Part shown: positions 55,878 through 64,000 of the stretch, piece after piece
Layout: every line of letters begins with the position of its first letter
Numbering within the stretch: position 1 is the stretch's first letter
Assembly: GCF_000285515.1 (NCBI RefSeq)
Contig: NZ_HE610957.1
Location: 952,249-1,016,248, forward strand
Direction of reading: 5' to 3'
Length of the DNA stretch: 64,000 nt
Source: Paenibacillus senegalensis JC66
GTDB taxonomy: Bacteria; Bacillota; Bacilli; Paenibacillales; NBRC-103111
Notes under the pieces: generated by a model
The model's database searches: none
What the model saw: the letters and a program-made list of their open reading frames with translations, nothing else
Told to the model about the DNA's origin: nothing
Translations under genes and position numbers: made by a program

Positions 55878-56360
55878 TTACCATGCCTTCGGTCTTCTCA
55901 TAAGCAGGAATACCCCAGCGATGACCAGCAGGGCAGCTATGACATAAATGAACGCACTGAACATAAACATCAGCAGCAGGAACAGTACCGACAAAGCAGC
56001 CAGAATTACAGCAAATGTCATCAACTGACGGGGGCTATTACGGTCAAGCAGGTACAGTTCGTACAATCCAACAGCCACTCCGAAGATAAATAATGGCCAT
56101 AAATAACGAATCAAATGCCAGCCAAACAAATTACATATAAAGAACATGAAGGAGTAGGTAACCAGAATTCCGCCCGGCACTAAAATGCCGGATGGCGCCA
56201 GCTTGGCGAAATACAGAAAGTGAAAACCAAGCCCAACTGCCAACAAAAGCAATGGCCAAAGTAAATAACCGAGAAAGCTGAAGACGCCTAGTTTGCCCAA
56301 AATGAGAATCAACGCAATGACAATTAACAATATTCCGATAGAAAAACGATTTTTTTGCAT
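55878..56360 (-). CDS. Predicted membrane protein with LiaF-like TM domain
   Basis: 160 residues, six to seven hydrophobic stretches: IGILLIVIALILILGKLG, FLGYLLWPLLLLAVGLGFHFLY, GILVTYSFMFFICNLFG, LIRYLWPLFIFGVAVGLYELYLL, and the last pair. The double YLLWPLLLL / YLWPLFIFG pattern is typical of the small N-terminal TM domain found in LiaF-type proteins. No soluble domain follows. Function unknown. Ends in RRPKAW. Confidence 0.7.
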   Translation of the reverse strand: MQKNRFSIGILLIVIALILILGKLGVFSFLGYLLWPLLLLAVGLGFHFLYFAKLAPSGILVPGGILVTYSFMFFICNLFGWHLIRYLWPLFIFGVAVGLYELYLLDRNSPRQLMTFAVILAALSVLFLLLMFMFSAFIYVIAALLVIAGVFLLMRRPKAW

Positions 56361-56471
56361 AGCCTTCCTCCCGGTTTGACAGAATGCGACATCCTATTAC
56401 AGTTAGTTTAGCGGAAGATGCACTAAATTGCCAGCTTCCGCTTCCAAATTGTTCCGTTTGCAGGTGTCCGC

Positions 56472-59411
56472 CTATCTTTTCTTTCTTTTCTTCGCTTCTA
56501 AAAGCCGGCTCATCGGATCCACTTCCTGATCACCGCCTCTTGCATTAGCTTGCGACGGGCGGCTATCTTCTCCAATAGGCCTAGGCGAATCGTTGGTTTT
56601 CCTGCTTTCCGTTAGGGCTGAGCTGCCTGTTCGGCTCGCACTTGCTTCTGCCTGCGCCATACGATTTTGCCGTGGGGCAGAATCCGCTTGAGCATTCACA
56701 AGCTGCCGACCTTTTTGCTCTGAAGGATCCTCCTTCTGGGACACAAGTCGTTGATTAACTCTTTCCTTGGACTGGCGAAGCCGCGACCAGGACTCCGCTG
56801 CTTCGGCCCCTCGTTCACTTTTGGACCTGCCTGGCCTTGACGATGCGACTATCGCCCGAAGAGCGTGAAGCGATAAGCTGAACCTTCTTATTGCAATATC
56901 TGCAAGCCACAACAGCAGGGCCAGCAGAAGCAGCGGGTAGGCCAGATCGCGAAATTGTTTTTTGCCGCTAACTTCCGCGGCAAACACCTCTTCAGCCTGC
57001 TCCAGGGTAAGCACCCTCCCCCCGGTCGTTTCAGCCAAGCGCTCCAACCTGGCTGCTCCTCCCCTTTCCGTAATCCGGTATTCCGCCGAATACGGAATGA
57101 CAAAGCCGGTTGTGTAGCTGGAAATATGCTCCTCTTCATCTTCTCCTTTTTCCAGGCGATCAATACGCGTCAAATACACGCCAGGATTCGAAAACGGCAG
57201 CTCACCCACATATTCTCCGGGCAGGGTAGGCATTAAAGAGATTTCATGGGTGTCCAGGTTTTCGTCCGTAACGGTTGCCGTTAATTCCCCTTGGTACTCG
57301 GAGACTGAGGAAGAGACCTCCAGCACCGTGCGCTCACCCTCTACACGGGTAGCCAGCTCGTAAGGAATAGCGTCGAATTGAGGGAACGTCCACTTGATGA
57401 TTTGGCTGAGAGCTTGCTGATAGCCGCTCCAGGACACCCAATCGCCAGACCACTTTCCGGTCACATCACTTGTCCACGCAACAGTGCGTCCGGAACCGTA
57501 TTGCCATCTGGCAAGCAGCGGATCCGGTTCCGGACTCATGAGGACCACTTCAGCCATTTCCTTCGGCGTTGTTGCAATGTAGGCGTTAATGGACGGCAGC
57601 CCTGCTTGCATCCAGGAGCTCCAGTCTGCCCCCTGGCCATAGATCGGCACGAAAGCCTGATCAACAATGTACGTTCTTGACACCATCGTTGCTTCCCGGC
57701 TGAAGATTGCCGGAATCGTGCTTTGATCATTAGTAAAGTAGTACCGGCCATTAGCAAGACCAGCAAGCCGCTCCAGCAGAACCGTATCGGCGCCTTCTCC
57801 TATAGCTACTGTTGATAATGTAATTTGGTTTTCCAGCATTTGCGCCGTAAGCGCCTCGTAGCTTTGCTGGGTTGCGGATTGTCCATCAGTCAACAGGATA
57901 ATATGCTTGCGCTGGGCATCCACATCCAGCAGCTTAGAGTATGCTTCCTGCACGGCGGGATAGATATCGGTTCCCCCATCGGCCGGAATAGAATTGATTT
58001 CGCGGATTACCTGTTCTTTGTCGGTAAGCGGCTCAGGCTCGCTAACCCACCAGAGCGAGGAGTCAAAGGCAAGCACACCAAGTGTATCCCGCTCTCTCAG
58101 CAGCTCTACCGTACGCACGGCGGCCTCCTGCGCAAGCTCCATTTTACCGTCCGACATGCTCCCTGATTTATCAATGACGAGAATCAAGCCCAGCGACGGC
58201 ATCTCCCGCTTGCCTCTTAAGTCCATATATACCGGCAGTGCATTTTCAACAGGAGTTTGGAAGTATCCTCCCAGCCCGTAGCTTTCCTCTCCCCCGAACA
58301 TGATCATACCGACACCGTAATCACGCACCGCCTGCTCCATCATTTCCATCTGCTGCTGGGATAACCGGGTTGCCGGAACATTCTGCAACAGAATGCTGTC
58401 ATACCCGACATAAGCTGTCAGATCCCGGGATAACATTTCCGGCTGCACCACATCGTAGCCGATCAAGCCCGCATCGAGAACGGAAAGCACATTCTGTGAG
58501 GTATTGGGTTGCCCCTCTACTACCAGTACCTTGGGAGGACCAGTCACCCGGCTAAAGGATGTGGCTGTATTGTTGGCTGTCTGCATATCCCCCTGCACAT
58601 AAATCTCCGCCCGATAACGATGAAAGCCGGGCTCCTTGGCCAAGCTCTGCAGGACAAATCGATTTTCTCCGCGTTCCAGATTTACCTGCTGAACCGACAG
58701 CTCCTGGTTATCCTCGTAAATTCTTAGTTCACCCTGCACCGCTTCTGTACTCTGCAAGGTAATCTCCAAGGAATACTGCTCCCCCTGGTAAAGCCGCTCA
58801 GGCACCTTCAATTCCTCTACGGCTACATCCCGCCCCTGTGCCGAGGGCAGCTGCAGGACGTCAACGGGAATCCCCTGATCTCTCAGCAAACGTCCCTGGC
58901 GAAGCACATCGCCGACGTTTTCTTCGCCGTCACTGAGCAGGACAATCCGCGGAGCGACATCATCACTGAACAAGCCGCTTGCTGTTCTTAGCCCCGCCTC
59001 CAAGTTGCTGAATTGGCGATTAAGCGAGCTGGACCATTGAAAGCCCTCCAGGTTGCGTTCATCGGTTCTGCGTTCCACGGCCGCATTGAGCCCAAGTGCT
59101 AAGACGCCGGCCAAATCATCCGGGGCTTTTACCGAAACTGCCCGTTTCATCCAATCGGTCCATTCAGGGCTGTCTACTATGCTGTCGGAGCGATCGGTCA
59201 CAAATACAACTGCCTGCTTGGTCGTTATCGTATACCACTGCATCCCCGCCAATGCCAGAACAAGAAGAAGCAGTACCGTGCCTCTGAGCGCAATCGCCGC
59301 CTTTTTGCGAAGCCCCTTCAAGCGAAGCGTGCTTCTAGCTATCCAGTACAGATAGAAGGGGAGAACGAGCAGGAGCAGCAACATCCACGGGGAGTTAAAT
59401 TGAATTCCCAT
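56472..59411 (-). CDS. Large VWA-domain membrane protein with amidotransferase-like domain
   Basis: 979 residues. Two N-terminal membrane segments (about 9-25 and 35-55). A first VWA-like region has VFVTDRSDSIVD (DxSxS near 72). A GATase-like domain follows (PKVLVVEGQPNTSQNVLSVLDAG ... MIMFGGEESYGLGGYFQ). The second VWA domain has LILVIDKSGSMSDGKM (DxSxS near 414) and IILLTDGQSA. A beta-rich part and a membrane segment (YPLLLLALLLWLADIAI, about 842-858) precede a long polar, glutamine/arginine-rich tail. The first GATase part lacks an obvious catalytic cysteine. It overlaps the next VWA gene by 17 bp; the operon is of the MoxR-DUF58-VWA type. Confidence 0.85.
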   Translation of the reverse strand: MGIQFNSPWMLLLLLVLPFYLYWIARSTLRLKGLRKKAAIALRGTVLLLLVLALAGMQWYTITTKQAVVFVTDRSDSIVDSPEWTDWMKRAVSVKAPDDLAGVLALGLNAAVERRTDERNLEGFQWSSSLNRQFSNLEAGLRTASGLFSDDVAPRIVLLSDGEENVGDVLRQGRLLRDQGIPVDVLQLPSAQGRDVAVEELKVPERLYQGEQYSLEITLQSTEAVQGELRIYEDNQELSVQQVNLERGENRFVLQSLAKEPGFHRYRAEIYVQGDMQTANNTATSFSRVTGPPKVLVVEGQPNTSQNVLSVLDAGLIGYDVVQPEMLSRDLTAYVGYDSILLQNVPATRLSQQQMEMMEQAVRDYGVGMIMFGGEESYGLGGYFQTPVENALPVYMDLRGKREMPSLGLILVIDKSGSMSDGKMELAQEAAVRTVELLRERDTLGVLAFDSSLWWVSEPEPLTDKEQVIREINSIPADGGTDIYPAVQEAYSKLLDVDAQRKHIILLTDGQSATQQSYEALTAQMLENQITLSTVAIGEGADTVLLERLAGLANGRYYFTNDQSTIPAIFSREATMVSRTYIVDQAFVPIYGQGADWSSWMQAGLPSINAYIATTPKEMAEVVLMSPEPDPLLARWQYGSGRTVAWTSDVTGKWSGDWVSWSGYQQALSQIIKWTFPQFDAIPYELATRVEGERTVLEVSSSVSEYQGELTATVTDENLDTHEISLMPTLPGEYVGELPFSNPGVYLTRIDRLEKGEDEEEHISSYTTGFVIPYSAEYRITERGGAARLERLAETTGGRVLTLEQAEEVFAAEVSGKKQFRDLAYPLLLLALLLWLADIAIRRFSLSLHALRAIVASSRPGRSKSERGAEAAESWSRLRQSKERVNQRLVSQKEDPSEQKGRQLVNAQADSAPRQNRMAQAEASASRTGSSALTESRKTNDSPRPIGEDSRPSQANARGGDQEVDPMSRLLEAKKRKKR

Positions 59412-61326
59412 GCTGATACACCCTCCATTCCCACACCATGATCACCAGCGCCAAGACAATAACGAACGATACAAGCGAAATCGGCACTTTACTGTTGGCC
59501 GCCTCCGCTGCGCCCCCGTCAGTTTGCTCCGGCTGCCCGGCATCCGTCTGGACAAATGCGGGAGCGGGAAGCTCTCCCAGATTAAATTCCCTTGCATCTG
59601 CATGCGATATCAGCCAGCGGCTTTGCAGCACTTGCCCCGCGTCATCCTCTTCCACAAACTGGTACAGACCAGGCCGGTCGGGAATCGTTTGATTCGAAGT
59701 AACCGCTCCATTGGCAGTCTCGTCGGCAGGTATCGGATCACCAGCTGGCTGCAAATTCTCCACAAGCTGCCAATAAGCAGACGAAGTTTGAGCATGGAGC
59801 GGAATTTCACGCCTGTCTGAAGCAAGGTGATGGCCCAGTATTTGTGCACGTGTGCTCCCCAGCCATTCGACCGCATTGCGGACCAGAATAGGAAAATCAA
59901 AGCGCAGCGGCAAATCGGTTTGCTGAAGCGCGAAGGTGAACATTAATCGGCCGTGGCCATTAGCCTCCCCTGCCAAAACAAGCGGGACAGAACCCCAAGT
60001 AACGACCGGCTCCCCCCACTGCGGAGTGCTACCGGATATAGCAGAAGCGATATACGTATCCTGAAAACCGATATAACGGGTGACCGGGTGCTCTGCAACC
60101 TCGATACGATTCGTGTGGGAGCCTTCCAGGACTATTTCCTCCCCTTGGATTCCCGCATGAATATACCAGACCGGCTTGCTTGTCAAATGCCGCTGCCATT
60201 CCTCGCCAGTCAGCTTCGCTTCGTCAACACCGTCCACAACAATCAGATCGAAGGGACTGGACGGAAGTGTAAACGTATCCTCCGCTTGCTGAGCCTTGTA
60301 TACTTCTACACCAGCCAAGGTCAAAGCTTTCTCCAAAAACAAATTCCCATCACTGATTAAGACCGCCCGCATCGTATGTCCGCTATCCAAAAATGCATAA
60401 GCCGCATTATCGAGCTCCAACAAATCATCAGCGTCAATAGTCAACTGATAGACTTCAGCCTCAGGCAAGCTGTCAAAATAAAAGGTCCGCTGTTCACCGC
60501 TTTCCAGCTGCTCGCGAGAATGCTGCACAATCTCTCCATCGGCTGAAACGATTAAACTATATCCGGCCGCCTGTCCGCTCCAGTTTTTTATCGCAGCCAC
60601 TCCGGTAACGAGACTGCGGTCTGCCTGAGTCCGTCCTACTCCAAATTGAACTACCTGCAGATTATCTTGCTCACCTGCTCCAATCGTTTCCACCGTCACA
60701 GGGACATCGAAGGCAAGGCCGCTCCCGCTATCCAGCCATTGACCGTCGGTATAAAGACGGATTTCCGCATCATCACTGCCCCTGGTCAAAGCTGATGCCA
60801 GTGACATTCCCTCATCGTAAGCGGCTTTGCCATAATAAGGCTGCAGCTCAGCAAGAGCCGCTGCCAAAGAATCCTTGGAAGCCGCTGCAGACAACCATAC
60901 CTCCGGTGAATTTCCAAGAGAAATTAGAGTATAGCGGCTGTTTCTGGCTTCTTTGTCCGCCCAGTCCAGCAATGAGCGCTTTGCGTATTCAAAGCGTGTC
61001 AGCTCATGATCGGCGAGACGCGTCTGCATACTGGCCGAATTGTCCAGCACAAAGACAACATGATCCTGGGCCCGATCATTGGACCAAACATAAGGACTCA
61101 TCAGAGCCAGCACAATCAACGCCGCCGCTAGCAGCTGCAAAAGCATGAGCAGGCGGTTTTTGAGCTTCTGCCAAGGTCTGTTCGCCTCCATTTCCCGCAG
61201 AACCTTGTTCCACAGCAAGTGGCTGGAAACCGGGGTATCGATATATTTTCTTTTAAATAAATACATGACGATAATGGCCGGTAGGGATAGTGCAAACCAT
61301 AAGCTCGCCAGCGATCCGAAAAACAT
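59395..61326 (-). CDS. BatA/VWA-domain membrane protein
   Basis: 643 residues. The N-terminal BatA-type region has FFGSLASLWFALSLPAIIVMYLFKR and LKNRLLMLLQLLAAALIVLALM as two membrane segments. The VWA domain has HVVFVLDNSASMQTRL (DxSxS near 92) and IRLYTDGQWL. A large extracytoplasmic beta-rich domain and a C-terminal membrane segment (SLVSFVIVLALVIMVWEW) follow. It lies between the DUF58 gene (153 bp) and the larger VWA gene (17 bp overlap). Metal-dependent binding of a partner is likely from the intact DxSxS. Confidence 0.88.
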   Translation of the reverse strand: MFFGSLASLWFALSLPAIIVMYLFKRKYIDTPVSSHLLWNKVLREMEANRPWQKLKNRLLMLLQLLAAALIVLALMSPYVWSNDRAQDHVVFVLDNSASMQTRLADHELTRFEYAKRSLLDWADKEARNSRYTLISLGNSPEVWLSAAASKDSLAAALAELQPYYGKAAYDEGMSLASALTRGSDDAEIRLYTDGQWLDSGSGLAFDVPVTVETIGAGEQDNLQVVQFGVGRTQADRSLVTGVAAIKNWSGQAAGYSLIVSADGEIVQHSREQLESGEQRTFYFDSLPEAEVYQLTIDADDLLELDNAAYAFLDSGHTMRAVLISDGNLFLEKALTLAGVEVYKAQQAEDTFTLPSSPFDLIVVDGVDEAKLTGEEWQRHLTSKPVWYIHAGIQGEEIVLEGSHTNRIEVAEHPVTRYIGFQDTYIASAISGSTPQWGEPVVTWGSVPLVLAGEANGHGRLMFTFALQQTDLPLRFDFPILVRNAVEWLGSTRAQILGHHLASDRREIPLHAQTSSAYWQLVENLQPAGDPIPADETANGAVTSNQTIPDRPGLYQFVEEDDAGQVLQSRWLISHADAREFNLGELPAPAFVQTDAGQPEQTDGGAAEAANSKVPISLVSFVIVLALVIMVWEWRVYQHGNSI

Positions 61327-61479
61327 ATGCAGTTCACCTCATAAGCTTGCACCTTGAATGAAGATTATTGACGGTGCACGGCTGTCCGTCTGGATTACCC
61401 TCGGATAGCCATTCGCGTGTAGTAATCCGTTCTGCTTCCTCTATAATCAAAATGAATTCCTGCTTAACCTGTGGAGGGA

Positions 61480-62388
61480 TTAGTTAATCCAGCCGTTGTA
61501 CCGGAATGTTTCCGTTACAGCAGCAAACAGCGGAGTATCGGTTACAAGCAATTGATAGCCCATGCCCCGTTCATAACAAAAGCGGCGCAGTGCTGAAGTA
61601 TAATCCTCTACCACTTGTTTATAATCCTTGAGCAGTTTGTCGGAAATCGCAACCTCTTTTCCGGATTTCAGCTCTACATCTATAAGATGAAGATCTCCGA
61701 TCAAGTCCGGATGAACTTCCTCAGGCGACAGCAGTTGAATAACGATCACTTCCTGCTTGGCTGCAAGCAGAGTTGACAATGCTTCTTCCACGCCGGTTTC
61801 ATACAAAAAGTCGGAAATAATCCAGGTCATGCCTGCTTTCGCAGGAACGAGTCCCGGCTGGCGAAAGACGTTAGCTATATCCCCTGCTTCTGCCGCCTGA
61901 CATTGTTCCAAAAAATGAAACAAGCGCGGGATGGAAACCCTTCCCCTGACCATCGGCAGCCGCTCATACGCTTCTGAACTGAACACCGTGACGCCGACAC
62001 GATCATAGCTGTTCAGCGTAATATAGCCAATGCTTGCCGCCAGCTGCTTGGCGTAAAGAAATTTATCCGCTCCTCTTACGGAAGCGGGTGTTGTCATAGA
62101 GGCCGAACCATCCACATAAATTTGCACAGGCAGTTCCTGTTCATCCATATATAATTTGATAAAGGGCTTACCGGTACGGCCGTATGCATTCCAATCCAGC
62201 TGGCGGATATCATCCCCTGGTGAATACAAACGGTAATCGGCAAACTCCAGCGAGCTCCCCATTTGCTTGGACCGCCTCTTTCCCTGCATGGTCCCGGCAA
62301 TTCTTTGCTTCGCAATCAAACCGGAACGGTCCAGGGCCACCAGCAATTCCTGAGGAAGCAGCTGAGCGGCACGGACGGAGGACATCAT
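61480..62388 (-). CDS. DUF58-domain protein
   Basis: 302 residues. Contains the DUF58 core GSSLEFADYRLYSPGDDIRQLDWNAYGRTGKPFIKLYMDEQELPVQIYVDGSASM. It is a degenerate VWA fold, with DGSASM as DxSxS, and continues through DRVGVTVFSS. No membrane segment is seen, so it is a cytoplasmic member. Overlaps the MoxR gene by 4 bp (ATGA). In MoxR operons DUF58 proteins are probable adaptors for the ATPase; not experimentally assigned here. Confidence 0.9.
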   Translation of the reverse strand: MMSSVRAAQLLPQELLVALDRSGLIAKQRIAGTMQGKRRSKQMGSSLEFADYRLYSPGDDIRQLDWNAYGRTGKPFIKLYMDEQELPVQIYVDGSASMTTPASVRGADKFLYAKQLAASIGYITLNSYDRVGVTVFSSEAYERLPMVRGRVSIPRLFHFLEQCQAAEAGDIANVFRQPGLVPAKAGMTWIISDFLYETGVEEALSTLLAAKQEVIVIQLLSPEEVHPDLIGDLHLIDVELKSGKEVAISDKLLKDYKQVVEDYTSALRRFCYERGMGYQLLVTDTPLFAAVTETFRYNGWIN

Positions 62389-63371
62389 GAGCCGCTCCCC
62401 GCTTCTTCTAATATCGACTCAATAATCGAGTCTGTTGTAATACCCATCGCCTGGCCTTCAAAGGTTAAAAAGATACGGTGCCGCAGCGCTGGAAAAGCCA
62501 CCTTCTCAATATCATTGCGGGAAATATGATACCTCCCGGAGGAAAGCGCTCTTACTTTGGCTACACTGATTAAAGATTGCAAGCCGCGGGGACCCGAACC
62601 GTACTGAACATATTTTTTCACAGCTTGTGGTGCATCCGGCTGCTGCGGCTGGCTAAGGAGAATGACCCGCACGGCGTAATCCAGAACTTCTTCCGCAACG
62701 AGAATTTCCTTGGCAGCCTGCTGGACTGCGGCAATCGCGGCCCCGTCCGCCTTGGAGCTTGCCCTAATCGTTTCTGTAGAAGTGGTTCTTAGAACAATTT
62801 GCTTAAGCTCTTCTTTGGAGGGATAGGTTACATGAATTTTTAGCATAAAACGGTCAAGCTGCGCTTCGGGAAGCGGGTAAGTCCCTTCGTTTTCGAGCGG
62901 ATTTTGTGTGGCCAAAACAAAGAAAGGCTGTGGCAGGGCATGAGTGGTAGCTCCTATCGTGACTGTCTTTTCCTGCATAGCCTCCAACAGAGCACTCTGT
63001 GTTTTGGGGGTAGCGCGGTTGATCTCGTCAGCCAGCACGAGATTTCCGAACAAGGGGCCCTGCTGGAATTGATAGCTGGTTTCCCCTTTTAATCCAAATT
63101 GGATAATATTAGTACCGGTAATGTCGGCAGGCATGAGATCGGGTGTGAATTGGATTCTGGAAAAGGAAAGCTTAATTGTGTCTGCCAACGTGCGCACTAG
63201 CATCGTTTTTCCTAATCCCGGGATCCCCTCCAACAGGGCATGCCCGCCAGCAAAAATACACCACAATACTTGTTCCACCACCTCGCGCTGACCTACGATG
63301 ACGCGCCCGACTTCCGTCCGTATTTCTTCAATAACCTGTGACCATTGCTGCAGCTGCTGCTTTGACTCCAT
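62385..63371 (-). CDS. MoxR-family AAA+ ATPase
   Basis: 328 residues. Walker A GIPGLGKTMLVRT near 43-55, Walker B NLVLADEINRATPKTQ near 108-116, sensor 1 FFVLATQNPLENEGTYPLPEAQLDRF, and the C-terminal lid with PRGLQSLISVAKV. MoxR ATPases act as chaperones for metal/VWA protein complexes. First gene of the four-gene operon with DUF58 and two VWA proteins. The structured repeat copy B lies about 140 bases upstream. Confidence 0.94.
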   Translation of the reverse strand: MESKQQLQQWSQVIEEIRTEVGRVIVGQREVVEQVLWCIFAGGHALLEGIPGLGKTMLVRTLADTIKLSFSRIQFTPDLMPADITGTNIIQFGLKGETSYQFQQGPLFGNLVLADEINRATPKTQSALLEAMQEKTVTIGATTHALPQPFFVLATQNPLENEGTYPLPEAQLDRFMLKIHVTYPSKEELKQIVLRTTSTETIRASSKADGAAIAAVQQAAKEILVAEEVLDYAVRVILLSQPQQPDAPQAVKKYVQYGSGPRGLQSLISVAKVRALSSGRYHISRNDIEKVAFPALRHRIFLTFEGQAMGITTDSIIESILEEAGSGS

Positions 63372-63508
63372 CTATTGATTTCCCCTTTCTGCTCCAAAGC
63401 GCCTTTAGCAGCCTGCCCGCGTATCCATTCCTGCCTGCGCGGATGAACCGCCACTGCTTAGAGCTTCCAGCTGTAAAATAACTAATTGCTTCATTCTTCA
63501 TAATTCGA

Positions 63509-63615
63509 TTCCGCCAACGTGCAGCAACAAGATATAGACAACTAACATCCGTTTTGATTCATGCTTTCGGCTCTATATCTTATTTGGTTAAAAGTACAAC
63601 CGGGATTTAGCAATT
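63509..63615 (-). repeat. Structured dispersed element, copy B (upstream of moxR)
   Basis: About 107 bp similar to 43626-43730. Here the hairpin arms are perfect: AAGATATAGA and TCTATATCTT on the minus strand (63581-63572 and 63538-63529). The loop is about 33 bases. It lies in the 257 bp gap between the glycine-rich gene and moxR. Confidence 0.7.
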
Positions 63616-63628
63616 GCTGTAAAAAGCG

Positions 63629-64000
63629 CTACCTGCGGTTAGGTTGAATTTCCGTAAAGTAATCTCTGACCAAGTCCTGCATGCTTTGAGGAAGGGGAGC
63701 ACGCTCCAGTGAGCGCGTAGCTTCTGTAGCATAGTCGGAGTATACCTCTTCATAAGGGGTAGGCCGGCTTTCTTCTATCTGAGCCTGACCTCCGTATTCA
63801 ATCTCTCCGCCTTCCCCTTGGATAGGCCCATCATCCAATGTCGGCGTTCCTCCGCCAAGGGACTGCCTTGGGGTCGTAACAAAATGCCGCGAGCCTTCGC
63901 CTGTACCGCCCTGCAGCCCTCCCTGGCCTCCGCTGCCGCCTTGGCCGCCGCCACCGCCTTGGCCGCCGCTGCCGCCTTGGCCGCCGCCACCGCCTTGGCC
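63629..64000 (-). CDS. Glycine-rich protein, partial (C-terminal 123 residues)
   Basis: The frame is open to the window edge. The visible part starts with a low-complexity stretch of GQGG[GS]GG repeats (about 26 residues), coded by an 18/36 bp DNA repeat at 63925-64000, then SRHFVTTPRQSLGGG. It ends in a conserved-looking acidic-helical piece (TPYEEVYSDYATEATRSLERAPLPQSMQDLVRDYFTEIQP). Such an ending after a Gly-rich linker is seen in membrane proteins next to MoxR operons, but I do not recognise the protein. It ends 257 bp before moxR and may belong to the same locus. Confidence 0.6.
   Translation of the reverse strand, partial: GQGGGGGQGGSGGQGGGGGQGGSGGQGGLQGGTGEGSRHFVTTPRQSLGGGTPTLDDGPIQGEGGEIEYGGQAQIEESRPTPYEEVYSDYATEATRSLERAPLPQSMQDLVRDYFTEIQPNRR

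Overview
The window looks like a chromosomal stretch of a spore-forming, DAP-type Gram-positive bacterium, most probably Paenibacillus or a close relative in Paenibacillaceae. This is inferred from gene content and order. The dcw cluster runs into spoIIGA-sigE-sigG. MurE carries the meso-diaminopimelate motif DNPR. Lysine/DAP synthesis uses an LL-DAP aminotransferase (DapL). There is a bacillithiol gene (bshC), YlaJ/YlaK/YlaH/TypA neighbours, and an Ile T-box. No rRNA, tRNA, prophage, insertion sequence or true CRISPR was seen. Nearly all genes lie on the minus strand.

Layout, read in window order (transcription mostly runs right to left). 1-5170: pyrimidine operon pyrR-pyrB-pyrC-carA-carB (carB cut by the window edge), with promoter, PyrR-binding loop, antiterminator and terminator all visible. 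5171-8074: dapL, an RluD-type pseudouridine synthase and lspA. 8189-9293: a DksA/TraR zinc-finger protein (plus strand, apparent frameshift near its start) and a DUF5665 protein. 9305-12561: ileS with T-box leader and promoter. 12628-16759: divIVA, ylmH, yggT, sepF, ylmE, ylmD, ylmC. 17014-19788: sigG, sigE, spoIIGA with a Spo0A-type promoter. 19984-39256: ftsZ, ftsA, divIB, murA, murB, spoVE/ftsW, murD, mraY, murF, murE, spoVD, pbp, ftsL, rsmH and mraZ, headed by a promoter and four MraZ boxes. murG is not in its expected place. 39486-44618: ahcY, bshC, a panE-like gene and rsfA. 44948-50291: DUF2626, a MidA-type methyltransferase, a lipoprotein, a secreted coiled-coil protein and a solute-binding-like protein. 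50772-55852: ylaK, ylaJ, a 51-residue small ORF, an unknown protein, ylaH and typA. 55878-64000: a membrane protein and a MoxR-DUF58-VWA-VWA operon, with the end of a glycine-rich protein at the edge.

The central block is one programme: MurA/B/D/E/F and MraY make lipid II, FtsZ/A/L/DivIB/PBP/SepF/DivIVA build the division septum, and SpoVD/SpoVE/SpoIIGA/SigE/SigG reuse the machinery for sporulation.

The less ordinary material is mostly between genes. It comprises a two-copy, 105-107 bp element with a hairpin kept by G-U changes on one strand (43.6 and 63.5 kb), three 67-68 bp direct repeats in front of murE, about ten copies of a 20 bp repeat between convergent genes, three palindromes at 51-52 bp spacing, a terminator-like repeat present twice, and a small ORF with its own promoter, ribosome site and terminator. 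Two genes look as if they have lost a base near the start.
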